33,090 bases of DNA from Planctomycetota bacterium (lineage in GTDB: Bacteria > Planctomycetota > Phycisphaerae > WQYP01). Shown in pieces: positions 8,184 to 18,000 of this stretch. How positions within the stretch are numbered: position 1 is the stretch's first letter; every line of letters starts with the position of its first letter. The stretch spans positions 773-33,862 of the forward strand of contig JAMDCX010000100.1 in assembly GCA_023489375.1 (NCBI GenBank), written 5' to 3'. The notes under the pieces are model-generated. The model made no database searches. It had not been told where the DNA came from and was given only the letters and a program-made list of their open reading frames with translations. The position numbers were made by a program, and so were the translations under genes.

Positions 8184-8215
8184 AAATTTCGCGTAACGGC
8201 GATCATTGGGGCCGG

Positions 8216-8225
8216 GAACGGTTAC
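8216..8225. repeat. Partial copy of the dispersed motif
   Basis: GAACGGTTAC, inverse orientation (GTAACCGTTC on the minus strand), 33 bp beyond the right end of the 8061-8183 element. The flanking bases do not extend the match. Confidence 0.4.
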
Positions 8226-8246
8226 ACCAATTAATTGTAAACAGTT

Positions 8247-8295
8247 AAAAAAAGCATGGCCGGCAAGGGAAGCTGCTACCCTTTACCGGCCATGC
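8247..8295 (-). terminator. Strong intrinsic terminator (minus strand)
   Basis: Read on the minus strand, GCATGGCCGG and CCGGCCATGC, extended by AAGGG/CCCTT after one small internal asymmetry, form a long GC-rich stem (8254-8295) followed by seven T residues (8247-8253 on the plus strand are A). It is oriented to end transcripts from the M48 protease gene, whose stop is about 245 bp upstream. There is no T-run in the other direction. Confidence 0.8.
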
Positions 8296-8539
8296 GAGGG
8301 CAAGATGGATCATCACAACCGTCCGCATGCCCCCATAGGCATCCTGGGACGGTTCCCAAATTTCACGATGATTATCATCGCTTATTGCAAGTGATTTGTG
8401 TATCAGTAGTTCACTGAATCGTTCCTAGGGAATTCTCCGATACAGAGTCTAGGAAATTAGCTGTTATTTTCTTGCCATATAAGTATTTCAAGTGGGGCTT
8501 GATGCGGTATAGGCCTGAATTCAGCGGTGATTGGCTTCA

Positions 8540-10024
8540 TTATGGGTGTATCGCCCAGACCGCCAAAGCCATACCCGTGGCGGCGGCGAGCAGAATACCG
8601 ATGCGCATCGACACGATCTGACGGTTGAACCGTCGTTGCATTTCTGGGGATATGGCCAGAGCGGCCAGCAGGTTCATACGATTTTGCAGACTTGGGTGCA
8701 GCCATCCGGCGCGATCCGGTGGGTGGTTGGCCAAGTCCACCAGTGTGCTTAAACTTTCGGAAAATATTCTGGCCCCGGCCTGTGCGGGCGTTTCCAAATT
8801 ATCTTCGTTGATGTCCGAATGATCGTAATGACTGTCGGCGATCATAACTACGGTCGCACCGGAAGTCTGTGTTTTATGTGCGGCGGCGATACGCGCGGCC
8901 ATATAACGGGCCGCAAACCAGTCCGCCTGATGTTCACATAACCGGCTTACACGCGAAAAAGCAAATACAATCAGCAGCGCCACAATGGAAAAATTCAGCA
9001 GCATGACGGTGTTATCTCCCAGAGACCAGATATTCCCGGCCCACAGAGAAAGGCCCGTGCCCAGAAGATCAGCGGCGACAAAGGTTAACAGATACCACCA
9101 TATATGCCGGTGATGCCCATGCCCCACTTCATGCGCAAATACGGCCTCCACCTGTTGCGGTTCCAGCCGCTCAATGAGTAAATCCGTCAGCAGAAAATAA
9201 CGACACCAGGGCCACAACCCCAATATGGCAGCATTGGGAATGCGGTAATAGGTGTTCCATACACGTATGTCCACAAAGCCCACCTTGTGGCGGCGGGATA
9301 GCTCTTCCAACCGTGTGCGCAACGGTCCGTCCGGTAAGGGAGTGGTACGCCAATAACGTACCACCACGGCCGGCAGTATGACCAGCAGCACCAGCGCCGG
9401 CAGCACGGTGACAACTACGGACCAGTTGCCCAGATGCCAATGATTCATCAACGTTGTGATCGGAACGGTTAGAAAATCAAAAGCCAACAGCACAATCAAC
9501 AGGGATAGCCCATGTCGGAATTGCATGTGGACGTACTGCCAGCGCGTAGGCGGCTGGTGCATGGGATGAGTTGAAGCCTCTGACAAAATTTCGGCCTGAT
9601 GCTGGAGTATCAGTTCCAAGGGATATTCCAGAGACCATATCGCCAACCACGTCAGCACCGGGGCGGTTAACCAGATCACTGAAGACAACACCGGAATTCG
9701 CCCGGCATTCCATTGATATTTTACCAGCCAGCCCAGGCCGAAAATCCATAAATCCGCCGCCAGCAGAGCGGTGTTCAATGCCAGCAACCGGCGCACCACG
9801 CGTTGAATGGCCCTGTTGATAGCTGCGGGCGATAGCGATCCGGTTTGCCATTGCCGGCACATCCGGGCGAACCGTTGCCGCGCTGTAATCAACAGTGTTC
9901 CGTGCGCCAGTATCACCAGTAAAATCACGGTACCGGCGGATAGTGGAACGGCAGGCCGCTGCGGTGCGCTGTCAAAGGCTGCCACGATTAAAAGAAGAAT
10001 AATAACCTGCAGGGGTGCAATCAT
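8540..10024 (-). CDS. M48-family membrane zinc metallopeptidase
   Basis: The 494-residue protein carries the zinc-binding HEVGH motif (H298, E299, H302) and a downstream CEHQADWFAARY segment with E364 as likely third ligand, the arrangement of M48 (HtpX/Ste24-type) peptidases. Several hydrophobic segments precede the active site (about 5-20, 30-47, 83-103, 112-132, 174-192, 203-222) and two follow it (about 310-330, 340-356), with a final one at the C-terminus, so it is a polytopic membrane enzyme. Relatives take part in membrane protein quality control or CaaX-type processing; the substrate here is unknown. The gene appears to stand alone, with a strong terminator downstream. The ATG at 10024 has no clear ribosome site. 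Confidence 0.9.
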   Translation of the reverse strand: MIAPLQVIILLLIVAAFDSAPQRPAVPLSAGTVILLVILAHGTLLITARQRFARMCRQWQTGSLSPAAINRAIQRVVRRLLALNTALLAADLWIFGLGWLVKYQWNAGRIPVLSSVIWLTAPVLTWLAIWSLEYPLELILQHQAEILSEASTHPMHQPPTRWQYVHMQFRHGLSLLIVLLAFDFLTVPITTLMNHWHLGNWSVVVTVLPALVLLVILPAVVVRYWRTTPLPDGPLRTRLEELSRRHKVGFVDIRVWNTYYRIPNAAILGLWPWCRYFLLTDLLIERLEPQQVEAVFAHEVGHGHHRHIWWYLLTFVAADLLGTGLSLWAGNIWSLGDNTVMLLNFSIVALLIVFAFSRVSRLCEHQADWFAARYMAARIAAAHKTQTSGATVVMIADSHYDHSDINEDNLETPAQAGARIFSESLSTLVDLANHPPDRAGWLHPSLQNRMNLLAALAISPEMQRRFNRQIVSMRIGILLAAATGMALAVWAIHP

Positions 10025-10137
10025 GATTTTATTCTACACGCGGATCGATTCTAATGAACAACCCCGCAACATCTTTCCAGGAACTGGACCCGACACGATC
10101 TCGGGGCACTAATTCTGACGCACCGTCCCGCAGATAA

Positions 10138-10156
10138 CCACAGGCTTGGCCGGTGG
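10138..10156. repeat. Short third copy of the repeat hairpin
   Basis: CCACAGGCTTGGCCGGTGG is identical over 19 bp to 7160-7178 inside repeat copy A and differs by one base from 18734-18752 in copy B. It lies between the M48 and beta-barrel genes (10025-10234), where nothing else was recognised. Confidence 0.6.
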
Positions 10157-10234
10157 CGGCTTCATCGCGTGTTGCGCCCATCGGGACGTTCTCTCGCGGT
10201 TGTCGGTCTGCGGGGCTGCTGTGCCGCAGCTGGT

Positions 10235-11293
10235 TTAAAAAGTCATACGAATAAATAAGCCCACGATGGTGGCATCGCTATGCGTGCCGGCGGGTTGCGC
10301 ATAGCGCGTGCCGGCGAAGATGCTGTTGATGACCGCACCGATTTCGTAGTGGCCGCGATTTTCCGGTATATGGCAGATTCCATTAAGCGGATAGGTAATG
10401 GTGGTGCCGACAAACGTGCCCAGATAGCCATCACGGTAACTGCGCCGGTTGACATCCAGCCGTTTTTCATCGTGAATGAAGGAAACGCTCAATGGCGAAT
10501 AAATCGTCAGGCCGCCGGTATGGGGCACCACAAAAATCGGATCCACACCAACTTCAAAGTATTGCCCGGCGCCGCTGGTGTAGTACGCACCGTTATAATC
10601 GAATCCAACCATAATAAACGGATGGAAGGCGAACTGGCCGAAATAGCGATCATCGTTGAGACTTAAGCGTATATAGGCCTCCTGGCTGTCTTCCTGCCCA
10701 TGACCTGTGACCGTATTGCCGATGGGGTTATTTGAAGGTACGAAATACCGGCTTACCGGAGTGATGTAATTGGTATAACCGGTATCAACTCTAAGCAGAT
10801 CCATAAGGTCATATTGATAGCCTATGGTGACATCCGCCTCCGTAAAATTGCTGGATGGAACAAACCCGATATTGCCCCCCGCGACGGGTGTTCCCGCGGT
10901 GCCCTGGGCCAGAGAGTTGATGTAGACATTACGGATGTCATAGGAATAGTCCGTGAAGGTGCGTAAATAAACGCTGCCTAATTTGTGCAGGCTGAAACTC
11001 AGACGCGTGATATTTTGCAGATTCAGGCGATTGGGGGCTACGTCATGATAACGGAACCAGTAATCATTAAAGTAGCCGAATTGCGTCATCAGGCGAATTT
11101 CTTCCGGATGGGTGTGATAAGCGGCCCATGAAGGCAACCCTCCGGAGTTTACAACACTGGCTGGATTATTGGGGGCAAAGGTTGGTGTCGGCAGCGGCAT
11201 AAGGCCATTATCCACACCGGCGGCGGCCGCCGGTCCGGCGATGGTCAGAGTCAGAAGACCACCGAAGGCAACTATGCTTAGTATTTTTATCAT
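10235..11293 (-). CDS. Probable outer-membrane beta-barrel protein
   Basis: The 352-residue product starts with a typical signal peptide (MIKILSIVAFGGLLTLTIAG, then PAAAA-G as the likely cleavage region). The mature part is rich in alternating aromatic and polar segments and ends in GLFIRMTF; a terminal phenylalanine is the usual recognition signal of outer-membrane barrels. I do not recognise a named family. GGAG lies 7 nt before ATG 11293. The gene follows the LptD-like gene by only 25 nt, so they are probably co-transcribed. A structural or porin-like role is inference. Confidence 0.72.
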   Translation of the reverse strand: MIKILSIVAFGGLLTLTIAGPAAAAGVDNGLMPLPTPTFAPNNPASVVNSGGLPSWAAYHTHPEEIRLMTQFGYFNDYWFRYHDVAPNRLNLQNITRLSFSLHKLGSVYLRTFTDYSYDIRNVYINSLAQGTAGTPVAGGNIGFVPSSNFTEADVTIGYQYDLMDLLRVDTGYTNYITPVSRYFVPSNNPIGNTVTGHGQEDSQEAYIRLSLNDDRYFGQFAFHPFIMVGFDYNGAYYTSGAGQYFEVGVDPIFVVPHTGGLTIYSPLSVSFIHDEKRLDVNRRSYRDGYLGTFVGTTITYPLNGICHIPENRGHYEIGAVINSIFAGTRYAQPAGTHSDATIVGLFIRMTF

Positions 11294-11318
11294 CGATGCG
11301 CTCCATGGCTCAACGTCG

Positions 11319-14300
11319 TTAAGGTTCGACCGCCAGCAGCGCCTGTTGCTGCATAATGCCCACTTGCGGGAAGTTGGCGGGCCATATACTCACCATCGCC
11401 GCGCTGGAAGCAGTATCGGCATTGTACGCCAGAGTAATGCCGACAAAAAACCGTGGTATTTCACGCACAAGACTTACTTCGCTTAAAACATTCTGTCCCA
11501 GGGCAAAGTCATAACTTTCCGCCGCCGCTATCGAGTATTTACTCGTTAATTTGTATGAAATGGCGGCCGTCCATTGGTCTGAATCCACCGCCCGGATGTA
11601 CCGGTTACCAAGAAAATAACTCAAATTCGGAGTTTGATTTACTTCCACACCCGAATCCAGTTCCTCCAGCTGTTGCACATTTATATTCCAGCTTTCATCC
11701 GCCAAAAACTCCACGTTGGCCCCAAGGCGCCACTTAAAATTGGCATTGATGCTGTCGGCGATCTGGCTGAGTTCCGGGCGGCTCCAATCATAATATCCTA
11801 TGACCGGCGTGCCAAAATCACTGGTGGAAAACGGTGCCCCGGCGTACTGCGGATTATTAGGATCAAACGGCCCGGAGAGATGATTGTTCCAGAAAACATC
11901 CGCCGCCACATTGAAGGTGATCCAATTCACAATCTGCCGTTGGCCCGGGCGGCCGCGCTTGGTCTGCAACATCTGCCGTAACGCAAATTCCGCACCGCTG
12001 GCATCCGTAATGCCTTCCACATTACGGTCAAATGGCTGCAGATACCCCTGTTGAATATTGGCTCCGGTGACGAACATGCTGATCTGCGGCTCGATAATGT
12101 GCCGCAGCTGATCAATATCCAGCAAATCAGATTTTACATCCGGATAAAGTTTAGAAAAGGTGGTGGAACTGCGGAAGCCCACCGTCCCCCAGACACGTGT
12201 GGTACCACCGCCGATCTGATTATTAACCGCTGGGAAAGTGGTATCCCAGTAGGTCAAGCGTCCGCTGACAAACGGGTCAAACTGCACCGGACCTGCCGCC
12301 ATGGGAAAATCAATTTCCTGGCGGGAATCCACCCGGGCTACGGGCTGGTCCGTCCAGCCGTTACTGAGATAATATTGGGAAAAAGTTTCATTGGGATTCA
12401 AGCCGGGAAAGTTCAATTGCAGCGCCCGAATGCCGGAAGTAGTGTCGCTGAACTGGTCATTGATCATACCGCCGCTGGTATCGCTGTAATAGGTAAACAA
12501 GCCCAGTAGTTTATCGCCTTCGCGATAGTAATGCGCTTCCGGATAGCGCTGCACGGTGTATTCATTGTTTTCCAGATCAGCATTGGTGATAAAACCCGTG
12601 AGATTCCATTTGCCCAGTACGGTGAATGCCTCGGTATGGTGCTGTTGTTCAACATAAACGGAAGTTTGTTGCTCCGGCGCGGTTGCATATACGTAAGGAA
12701 AGTATTGTTCCAGATAATTTGGATCGGAAACGTAACTTCCCTCCACCGCCACACTCCACTGCCTGGATAATTGCTGTAAATACCGCGCAAATATATAGCC
12801 GCGCGTGTGCTGCGGCACCGGCAGATTATCGCGGTTGGCGCCAAGTTGATCGGTCCCGGTGTCATACATCAGTGAACTGTTGACCACGCCGCGCATGGAG
12901 CCGACATCATATCTCGAATTCAGCCCCACCGCCGGGCCGCGTTTGGAGTATTCGTTAACGCTCACGTCCGCTTCCACGCCTCCAGGCGGTGTGATACCCA
13001 TGAGTTCCAGCAAATTCCAGTCGGTAGTGGCGGTAACCCCGAAGATATTGGAATCGCCGATGCTGGCCGCCTTCAATGGTGATGGGCTTTGTTGCGTCGT
13101 GCCGGAAACATAGGGCCAATAGAAAAAAGGAACCCCGAAAAAGTTGGCGGTGGTTTTCGTTGCTGTAAAGGCATAATAGGCAGTCTTGGGTTTCCCACCC
13201 GGTGGTGTCGGTGCCGCAATACTCCGTACCGTCATGGCACTGGCGCCGATATAATAGTGGGGTTGATAAAATTCATCGGTGGATAATTTCACCGATTTCG
13301 CCTCAAACTGTCCCTGTGCTTCCTGGATAATTTCTCCCGCCCGCATATACAAGGGCGACTTCGCCTGCACAATTTCCGAGCTTAACACCGCATGCAGCAG
13401 TATGGCCCGGTTGGTGGTGAAATCATAATAAACCTGATTCGCATGGAGTGTCTGATGGCCATAGGTGATCGTTACATCGCCGTCCAGATACACTCCCAGA
13501 ACCTTTTGGGTAATGGAATGGTTGGTAATTTTTGTCGGCACCGGCGCGCCGGCCGCGCCGCGCGTACGGATCGGACTGAACATCACCGCATTGTTGGCGC
13601 GCAACTCCAGGGCATTATGCCCTGGCAATTTCCGAAAGAGGAAAAATTCTCCTTTGGCCACCGTTACCCGCTGCCGCCCAATGACCTCTTCGGTAATGAT
13701 GTTGCCCGTGGCCATGACGATGGGCGTTGGAGGTGCCCGGTGGGGAGGCTGTCCCGGCTTGAGGTGCAGCGCCACTGGTGGGCCGGGCTGGCGCGGCGCC
13801 GGGGGCGCCGGCAAACGTGATCCCCTGGCAAACCAGCCATTGCTTAAGGCCAATTCGGTCGGTGATATCTCAATGGTGGGGATGGCTTCTGGAGCCTGCG
13901 GTGCCGTCGCGATTTCTTCGATCAGTTTTTTTCCCCGCAACACGATGGGATTATGAGCTTCATTTTTCGCCAGCGGCGGTGGGCCGGAAAGACGTACCCG
14001 TGCCGTGATGCGCGTTGTTACCAGCATTTCTTCAGCGGTGCTTACCGCCGCATTCCCGGCGCCTTCCCGGATCACGACCTGACCGGCAAGATAAATCTGC
14101 ACTTTATAAAATCCGGATTGCCCCTGTCCCTGTGGATGCAGCCAGATCACCGCATGATCCGCCGCAATCCGGCGATAGCCGACCTCAATGCGCACCTGAC
14201 CCTCGGCTAAAATATGGATGGTTCCATCATTATTCTCCCAGGTTGTCGTGTGGTCCGCCGCCACCTGCAGCGGCACACTGATAGACCCGGTGGGTTTGAG

Positions 14301-14489
14301 GATTGGATAAATGGTCGGCGTAATGGGTTGTTCCAGTATCTGGCTCCGGACCATACATGGGCCGAGAACGATGGTGGCCAGAATGGCGGCCATGGCGGCG
14401 CGGCGAAATATGCAGATGAAAGCGGGATTCGCCTGATACGTCGATTGTTTGTTTCTTCGTGTTGCTGTCACAATCCCGCTCAAGTACAT
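11319..14489 (-). CDS. lptD: LptD/OstA-like outer-membrane assembly protein
   Basis: LptD is the beta-barrel that inserts lipopolysaccharide into the outer leaflet. The N-terminal third contains OstA/LptA-like beta-jellyroll segments (VYLDGDVTITYGHQTLHANQVYYDF and similar), followed by the segment NFFGVPFFYWPYVSG, which corresponds to the P-x-FYxPYxS signature of LptD, and then a long barrel region. A hydrophobic signal segment (AAILATIVLGPCM) precedes the mature protein. The frame extends to a GTG at 14513; ATG 14489 is preferred because GGTGGA sits directly upstream, though the start is uncertain. The region near residues 200-260 is Pro-rich. Similarity is to the family pattern, so a paralogue is possible. 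Confidence 0.82.
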   Translation of the reverse strand: MYLSGIVTATRRNKQSTYQANPAFICIFRRAAMAAILATIVLGPCMVRSQILEQPITPTIYPILKPTGSISVPLQVAADHTTTWENNDGTIHILAEGQVRIEVGYRRIAADHAVIWLHPQGQGQSGFYKVQIYLAGQVVIREGAGNAAVSTAEEMLVTTRITARVRLSGPPPLAKNEAHNPIVLRGKKLIEEIATAPQAPEAIPTIEISPTELALSNGWFARGSRLPAPPAPRQPGPPVALHLKPGQPPHRAPPTPIVMATGNIITEEVIGRQRVTVAKGEFFLFRKLPGHNALELRANNAVMFSPIRTRGAAGAPVPTKITNHSITQKVLGVYLDGDVTITYGHQTLHANQVYYDFTTNRAILLHAVLSSEIVQAKSPLYMRAGEIIQEAQGQFEAKSVKLSTDEFYQPHYYIGASAMTVRSIAAPTPPGGKPKTAYYAFTATKTTANFFGVPFFYWPYVSGTTQQSPSPLKAASIGDSNIFGVTATTDWNLLELMGITPPGGVEADVSVNEYSKRGPAVGLNSRYDVGSMRGVVNSSLMYDTGTDQLGANRDNLPVPQHTRGYIFARYLQQLSRQWSVAVEGSYVSDPNYLEQYFPYVYATAPEQQTSVYVEQQHHTEAFTVLGKWNLTGFITNADLENNEYTVQRYPEAHYYREGDKLLGLFTYYSDTSGGMINDQFSDTTSGIRALQLNFPGLNPNETFSQYYLSNGWTDQPVARVDSRQEIDFPMAAGPVQFDPFVSGRLTYWDTTFPAVNNQIGGGTTRVWGTVGFRSSTTFSKLYPDVKSDLLDIDQLRHIIEPQISMFVTGANIQQGYLQPFDRNVEGITDASGAEFALRQMLQTKRGRPGQRQIVNWITFNVAADVFWNNHLSGPFDPNNPQYAGAPFSTSDFGTPVIGYYDWSRPELSQIADSINANFKWRLGANVEFLADESWNINVQQLEELDSGVEVNQTPNLSYFLGNRYIRAVDSDQWTAAISYKLTSKYSIAAAESYDFALGQNVLSEVSLVREIPRFFVGITLAYNADTASSAAMVSIWPANFPQVGIMQQQALLAVEP

Positions 14490-14603
14490 TCCACCACGGA
14501 TACCAGACGACACTTGTCGACATTTTTACGCCGGCACATCAACGCCACGTGCAGAGATCATAGAGCGCCTGAGGAATACTGAAAAGTCCCACTCCGTTAA
14601 TAG

Positions 14604-14617
14604 ATAACCGTTCACGG
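14604..14617. repeat. Dispersed motif copy
   Basis: ATAACCGTTCACGG, 13 of 14 bases as in the consensus GTAAYCGTTCACGG. No convergent partner was found nearby. Confidence 0.75.
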
Positions 14618-14833
14618 TATGATCACCAGCATCGCCCGATATTATACTGTATACGTCTATTAATGATACATCTGATACACATTATTGCTCTAAAATCAGT
14701 ACTTTTTCGCATTATTCACTTCTCCCCATGTATCATTAGAAGCCGCGTTGAGTATAGCCACCTGATGAAACGCTTTTGAAACGCAAGACGTGAAAAACCC
14801 GGAATAATATATTCATGGATCGTTAGATATTGT

Positions 14834-14846
14834 GTAATCGTTCACA
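14834..14846. repeat. Dispersed motif copy
   Basis: GTAATCGTTCACA, same orientation as the copy at 14604, 230 bp away; the last base departs from the consensus. Confidence 0.65.
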
Positions 14847-15078
14847 AATAAGATAACAACCGTCATACGCATTGCTGCTTTGGGTAATCTATTATGAAAA
14901 GTAAATGATGCGGGACAGTGCCAAGTTGGGGCCATCATGTGGATCAGATGTCTCCTTGATAGCCGCATATAGTATATAACCGCATGCAATGGTGGTGCCG
15001 GGTAGCCGTTGTATCCAATTGGATAAAAGTTATGCTGTCAAGATACTTTATCCATAGTAGCTCAACGTCATACCCCTG

Positions 15079-18000
15079 TCACCGTCCGGAAGCCTGGGAG
15101 AGTTTTTCAAAATACGCTTTTACCGGATTGGCGTATCCTCTGGGCATGCTGCCGAGCATGGTATCCGAAACTTTGCGCAGAGTTTTGCGGCCCCCGGTGG
15201 TGTTGTCCATGGTTAACCGCGCTTCGGCCTGGTTAATAACCCTGGCCGTATTCAGACTCTGATTCGCCAGTTTCTGGTATAACAGTGCGGTATGATACTG
15301 ATAGGCATTTAAGGCCTTTTGTGCATCCTGCATTAACACCGCGGATTCAATAAGTTTGAAGTTGTTAAAGCCGGCCGCGCGTAACTGGATACGCAGCCGA
15401 TCCGCCTGATTCAATAACTGGGCCTGAATACCGGCCATGCGCTTTATATCTTTCTGCATTCCCTGTGGAGCCGGACCTTCCAGGCCTTCACCTCCGTAGC
15501 CGGAGATTTTGCCGCCACCGGTGGCGCCGCCAGGCGGCTGTTTGGAGGAATCCTTCACCTGCCCGGAACTGAACTGGTCGCCGGTAAGGCGGGTGGGCGT
15601 GCGGCGACCACCTTTATCACTGGCGGTGGCGCCGACCATTTCACCGCTGGCCCGGCCTTCGCGACCGGAACCGCTGCGGCCCTGAATTTCATCATTCTTG
15701 GGCATGGTATTGCCGGTAATACCTTGCGCGCTCATATCGCTGATGGGTCCATCTATGGCGCCCCATCCATTACCTTTGTTGATGGAATCGTTCCATTTGC
15801 TGCCGAGACTTTCCATATCACTGGTGAGGTCTTCCTCATGCTGGAGCAGTTTTCCGATCATATCGGAAAGCTGGGAAGGCAGTGGTGGCGCGGGAACATC
15901 ATTTTGAGTCACCGGCTCTTCCATTTCCCATTTGTAGGTATCAGGCTGTTGAGCCAGCCATTTTTCGATATTGGAGGTTATTTTTTTCGCATCTTCCAGC
16001 CCTTCCTGTTCCAGCGGCACCACGATTTTCATCGCTTTGGCGGCCAAGGCTCCTTTGGACAGGGCCAAAGCCACATTCATCTGCGCTAAATCATCTTTCA
16101 AGGATGCGTCAGCCTGGTCCTGTTCGGTCAGGTTGCTGAGGTTCACAAGTTTCTGGCTGAGAAATTTCGACCATTTATCTTCAATGGCCTGGGCTTTGAG
16201 TAATTCATTTTTATCTTTGGCATCAAACTGATTGATGGGTTTTTGCGCCAGCTTCATCGATGTATTCATCACGCCCATTTGTTGCTTTTCCATTTTCTTC
16301 AGGGCCAGCGCCAGTTGCCGCCATTGTTCTCTTCCCTGATCCGGAAAGTTCGTACCCTGATGGGAGACCACGGAATTTACGCTCTCTGCCTTCGCTCCCG
16401 CCATGGCCAATAAAGCCTTAAGCGCATTAAGCACATTGAGTTGATGCGTGTGCAGTTTTATAAATTCCAGTTTCACTGCCCCCATATCAGAAACCAGTCC
16501 CAGATCATCCGCTCGCGCTACCGCCGCCGTCGCATCACCATGGACCATCACGTCCAGTGCCTGTTGCACGGTGGCCATGGAATGAATGAATGGGAAATGT
16601 TTATAAGTACCGTTCATAAACTGCCGCAAATGACGCTGCCCTTCCGCCACTTTGGCCGCCGTTTGATGAACGATGGCCAGCGGTGGTAAAAGATGTATGC
16701 CGTTACCCAGCACAATAAGACCCTGCTGTTGCGCCAGCATTTTTTCCAGCCGCTGTTCCAGAGCGGCCCAGCGACTGTGGCCCATGGCACTGGCTGCGGT
16801 AGATTGTAATTTGACGGTATACACCCGCCCCAACGCGGTCTGCGGGCCATACTGATTCACCCCGATATTAAGCTGCCGATTGTCGGTGGCGGTAAAACGG
16901 TAATGGATGTTCTGGCCCAATCGATATTTCCGCGCCGGTAGTGCTAACAGGGCGCGCACCGTGGAAACCGTTGCCGGTTTGCCATTTTCGGCCATCGGAA
17001 TCTGCCATTGACGCAGGGTGGTAAAACTTCCGTTGTTGACGGCAATCTGCAGGGCCATCGCGGTCAGGCCGTAGTCCGCAGTGGCTTTGGCTTCCAAAGG
17101 GATATTGGCTCCGGGAAGAGCTGATAAATCTTTATGGGGAATCAGCACATGAACCATGGGCGGCGTGTCCGCGGCCACCCGCACCAGCAGCTGGTCCGGC
17201 GCGGAGGCGGAAGAAGCCGGAAAACGTTGCAGGGCATTGCCGCGCGCATCATTGAGCAACCAGTGATAACGGACGGTTTGTTCCGCAATCCAGGAAACAG
17301 TAAATGTTTTCTGATTGCTGGAGCTGGCCGGGATGGTTTTTCCACCGGTTTGTTCTACCAATGCCGACGCCCCGATAATCGTGTGATCCAGTGTGGCGGA
17401 CAGATTGATTTTGCTGCCGAAAGGAACCGTAACCGACGCGGCGGCGGGATCGAATGTTTTTCCTGTCAATATGATATGGCGGGCCGGCAATTGCGTGTAG
17501 GCGGGGGGGGTTATATTGATCTGATATTGCCGCAAGGCAATTTTGGGCAGCACGGTCAGATGGTATTTCCGGCTTTGCGTTCCTCCGGCCGCCACAAGGT
17601 AAGTAACATTTTCCGCCACACTGGCCAGGTGAAACCGAAAAGAATGAAAATGTCGTCCAAATGGTATCATCGCTACTTTCTGGCGCGCACCGCTTTGGAA
17701 ATGCAGATACAGATTCGTGGCCACCAGTTGATGACCGGGCGTATTGATGCGGACCATAAAATCCACCGGTTCCCCGGCCAGAATTGTTTCATTACCGGGC
17801 TGAACCGACAGTATCTGGGCGATTCCCTGCGTTGGAATAAACCGCCCCGGTGCGGATAATACCTCCAGGCCATACCCCATCTGGTGGTGAAAAAATAATC
17901 CTGCCAGTACACAAGCCAATACAATAACCCCGGCGCGCACAGTAGCCTTACGCTGCTGCGGCCAGGGGGCGACTGCGGAAAGATTGTCCGTTTCCACGGA

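Larger units (their letters stand above)
7927..8539. other. Convergent intergenic region with inverted-repeat element and terminator
   Basis: This 613-bp gap holds the compact element at 8061-8183, a partial dispersed motif (GAACGGTTAC, 8216-8225), the terminator at 8247-8295 and a 15-nt palindrome, CGATGAT-T-ATCATCG (8366-8380). Short frames here are not supported by start signals or protein similarity. Confidence 0.6.
14514..15078. other. AT-rich intergenic region with two dispersed motifs
   Basis: This region of about 565 bp lies between the DUF4175-like gene and the LptD-like gene and should contain the latter's promoter. It contains ATAACCGTTCACGG (14604-14617) and GTAATCGTTCACA (14834-14846) in the same orientation, and an 11-bp perfect inverted repeat, TAATGATACAT (14661-14671) with ATGTATCATTA (14728-14738). 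It is clearly more AT-rich than the surrounding genes. No gene was recognised. Confidence 0.6.

Noticed and set aside
8366..8380. CGATGAT-T-ATCATCG as a Fur-type operator
   Set aside because: It resembles part of a Fur box but lies between the 3' ends of two convergent genes, away from any start, so regulation of a promoter is unlikely.
8457..8705. 82-codon minus-strand frame near the end of the M48 gene
   Set aside because: Overlaps the M48 gene in another frame and has no family resemblance.
14984..15262. Plus-strand frame of 92 codons upstream of the DUF4175-like stop
   Set aside because: Mostly antisense to the DUF4175-like gene, with no start signals.
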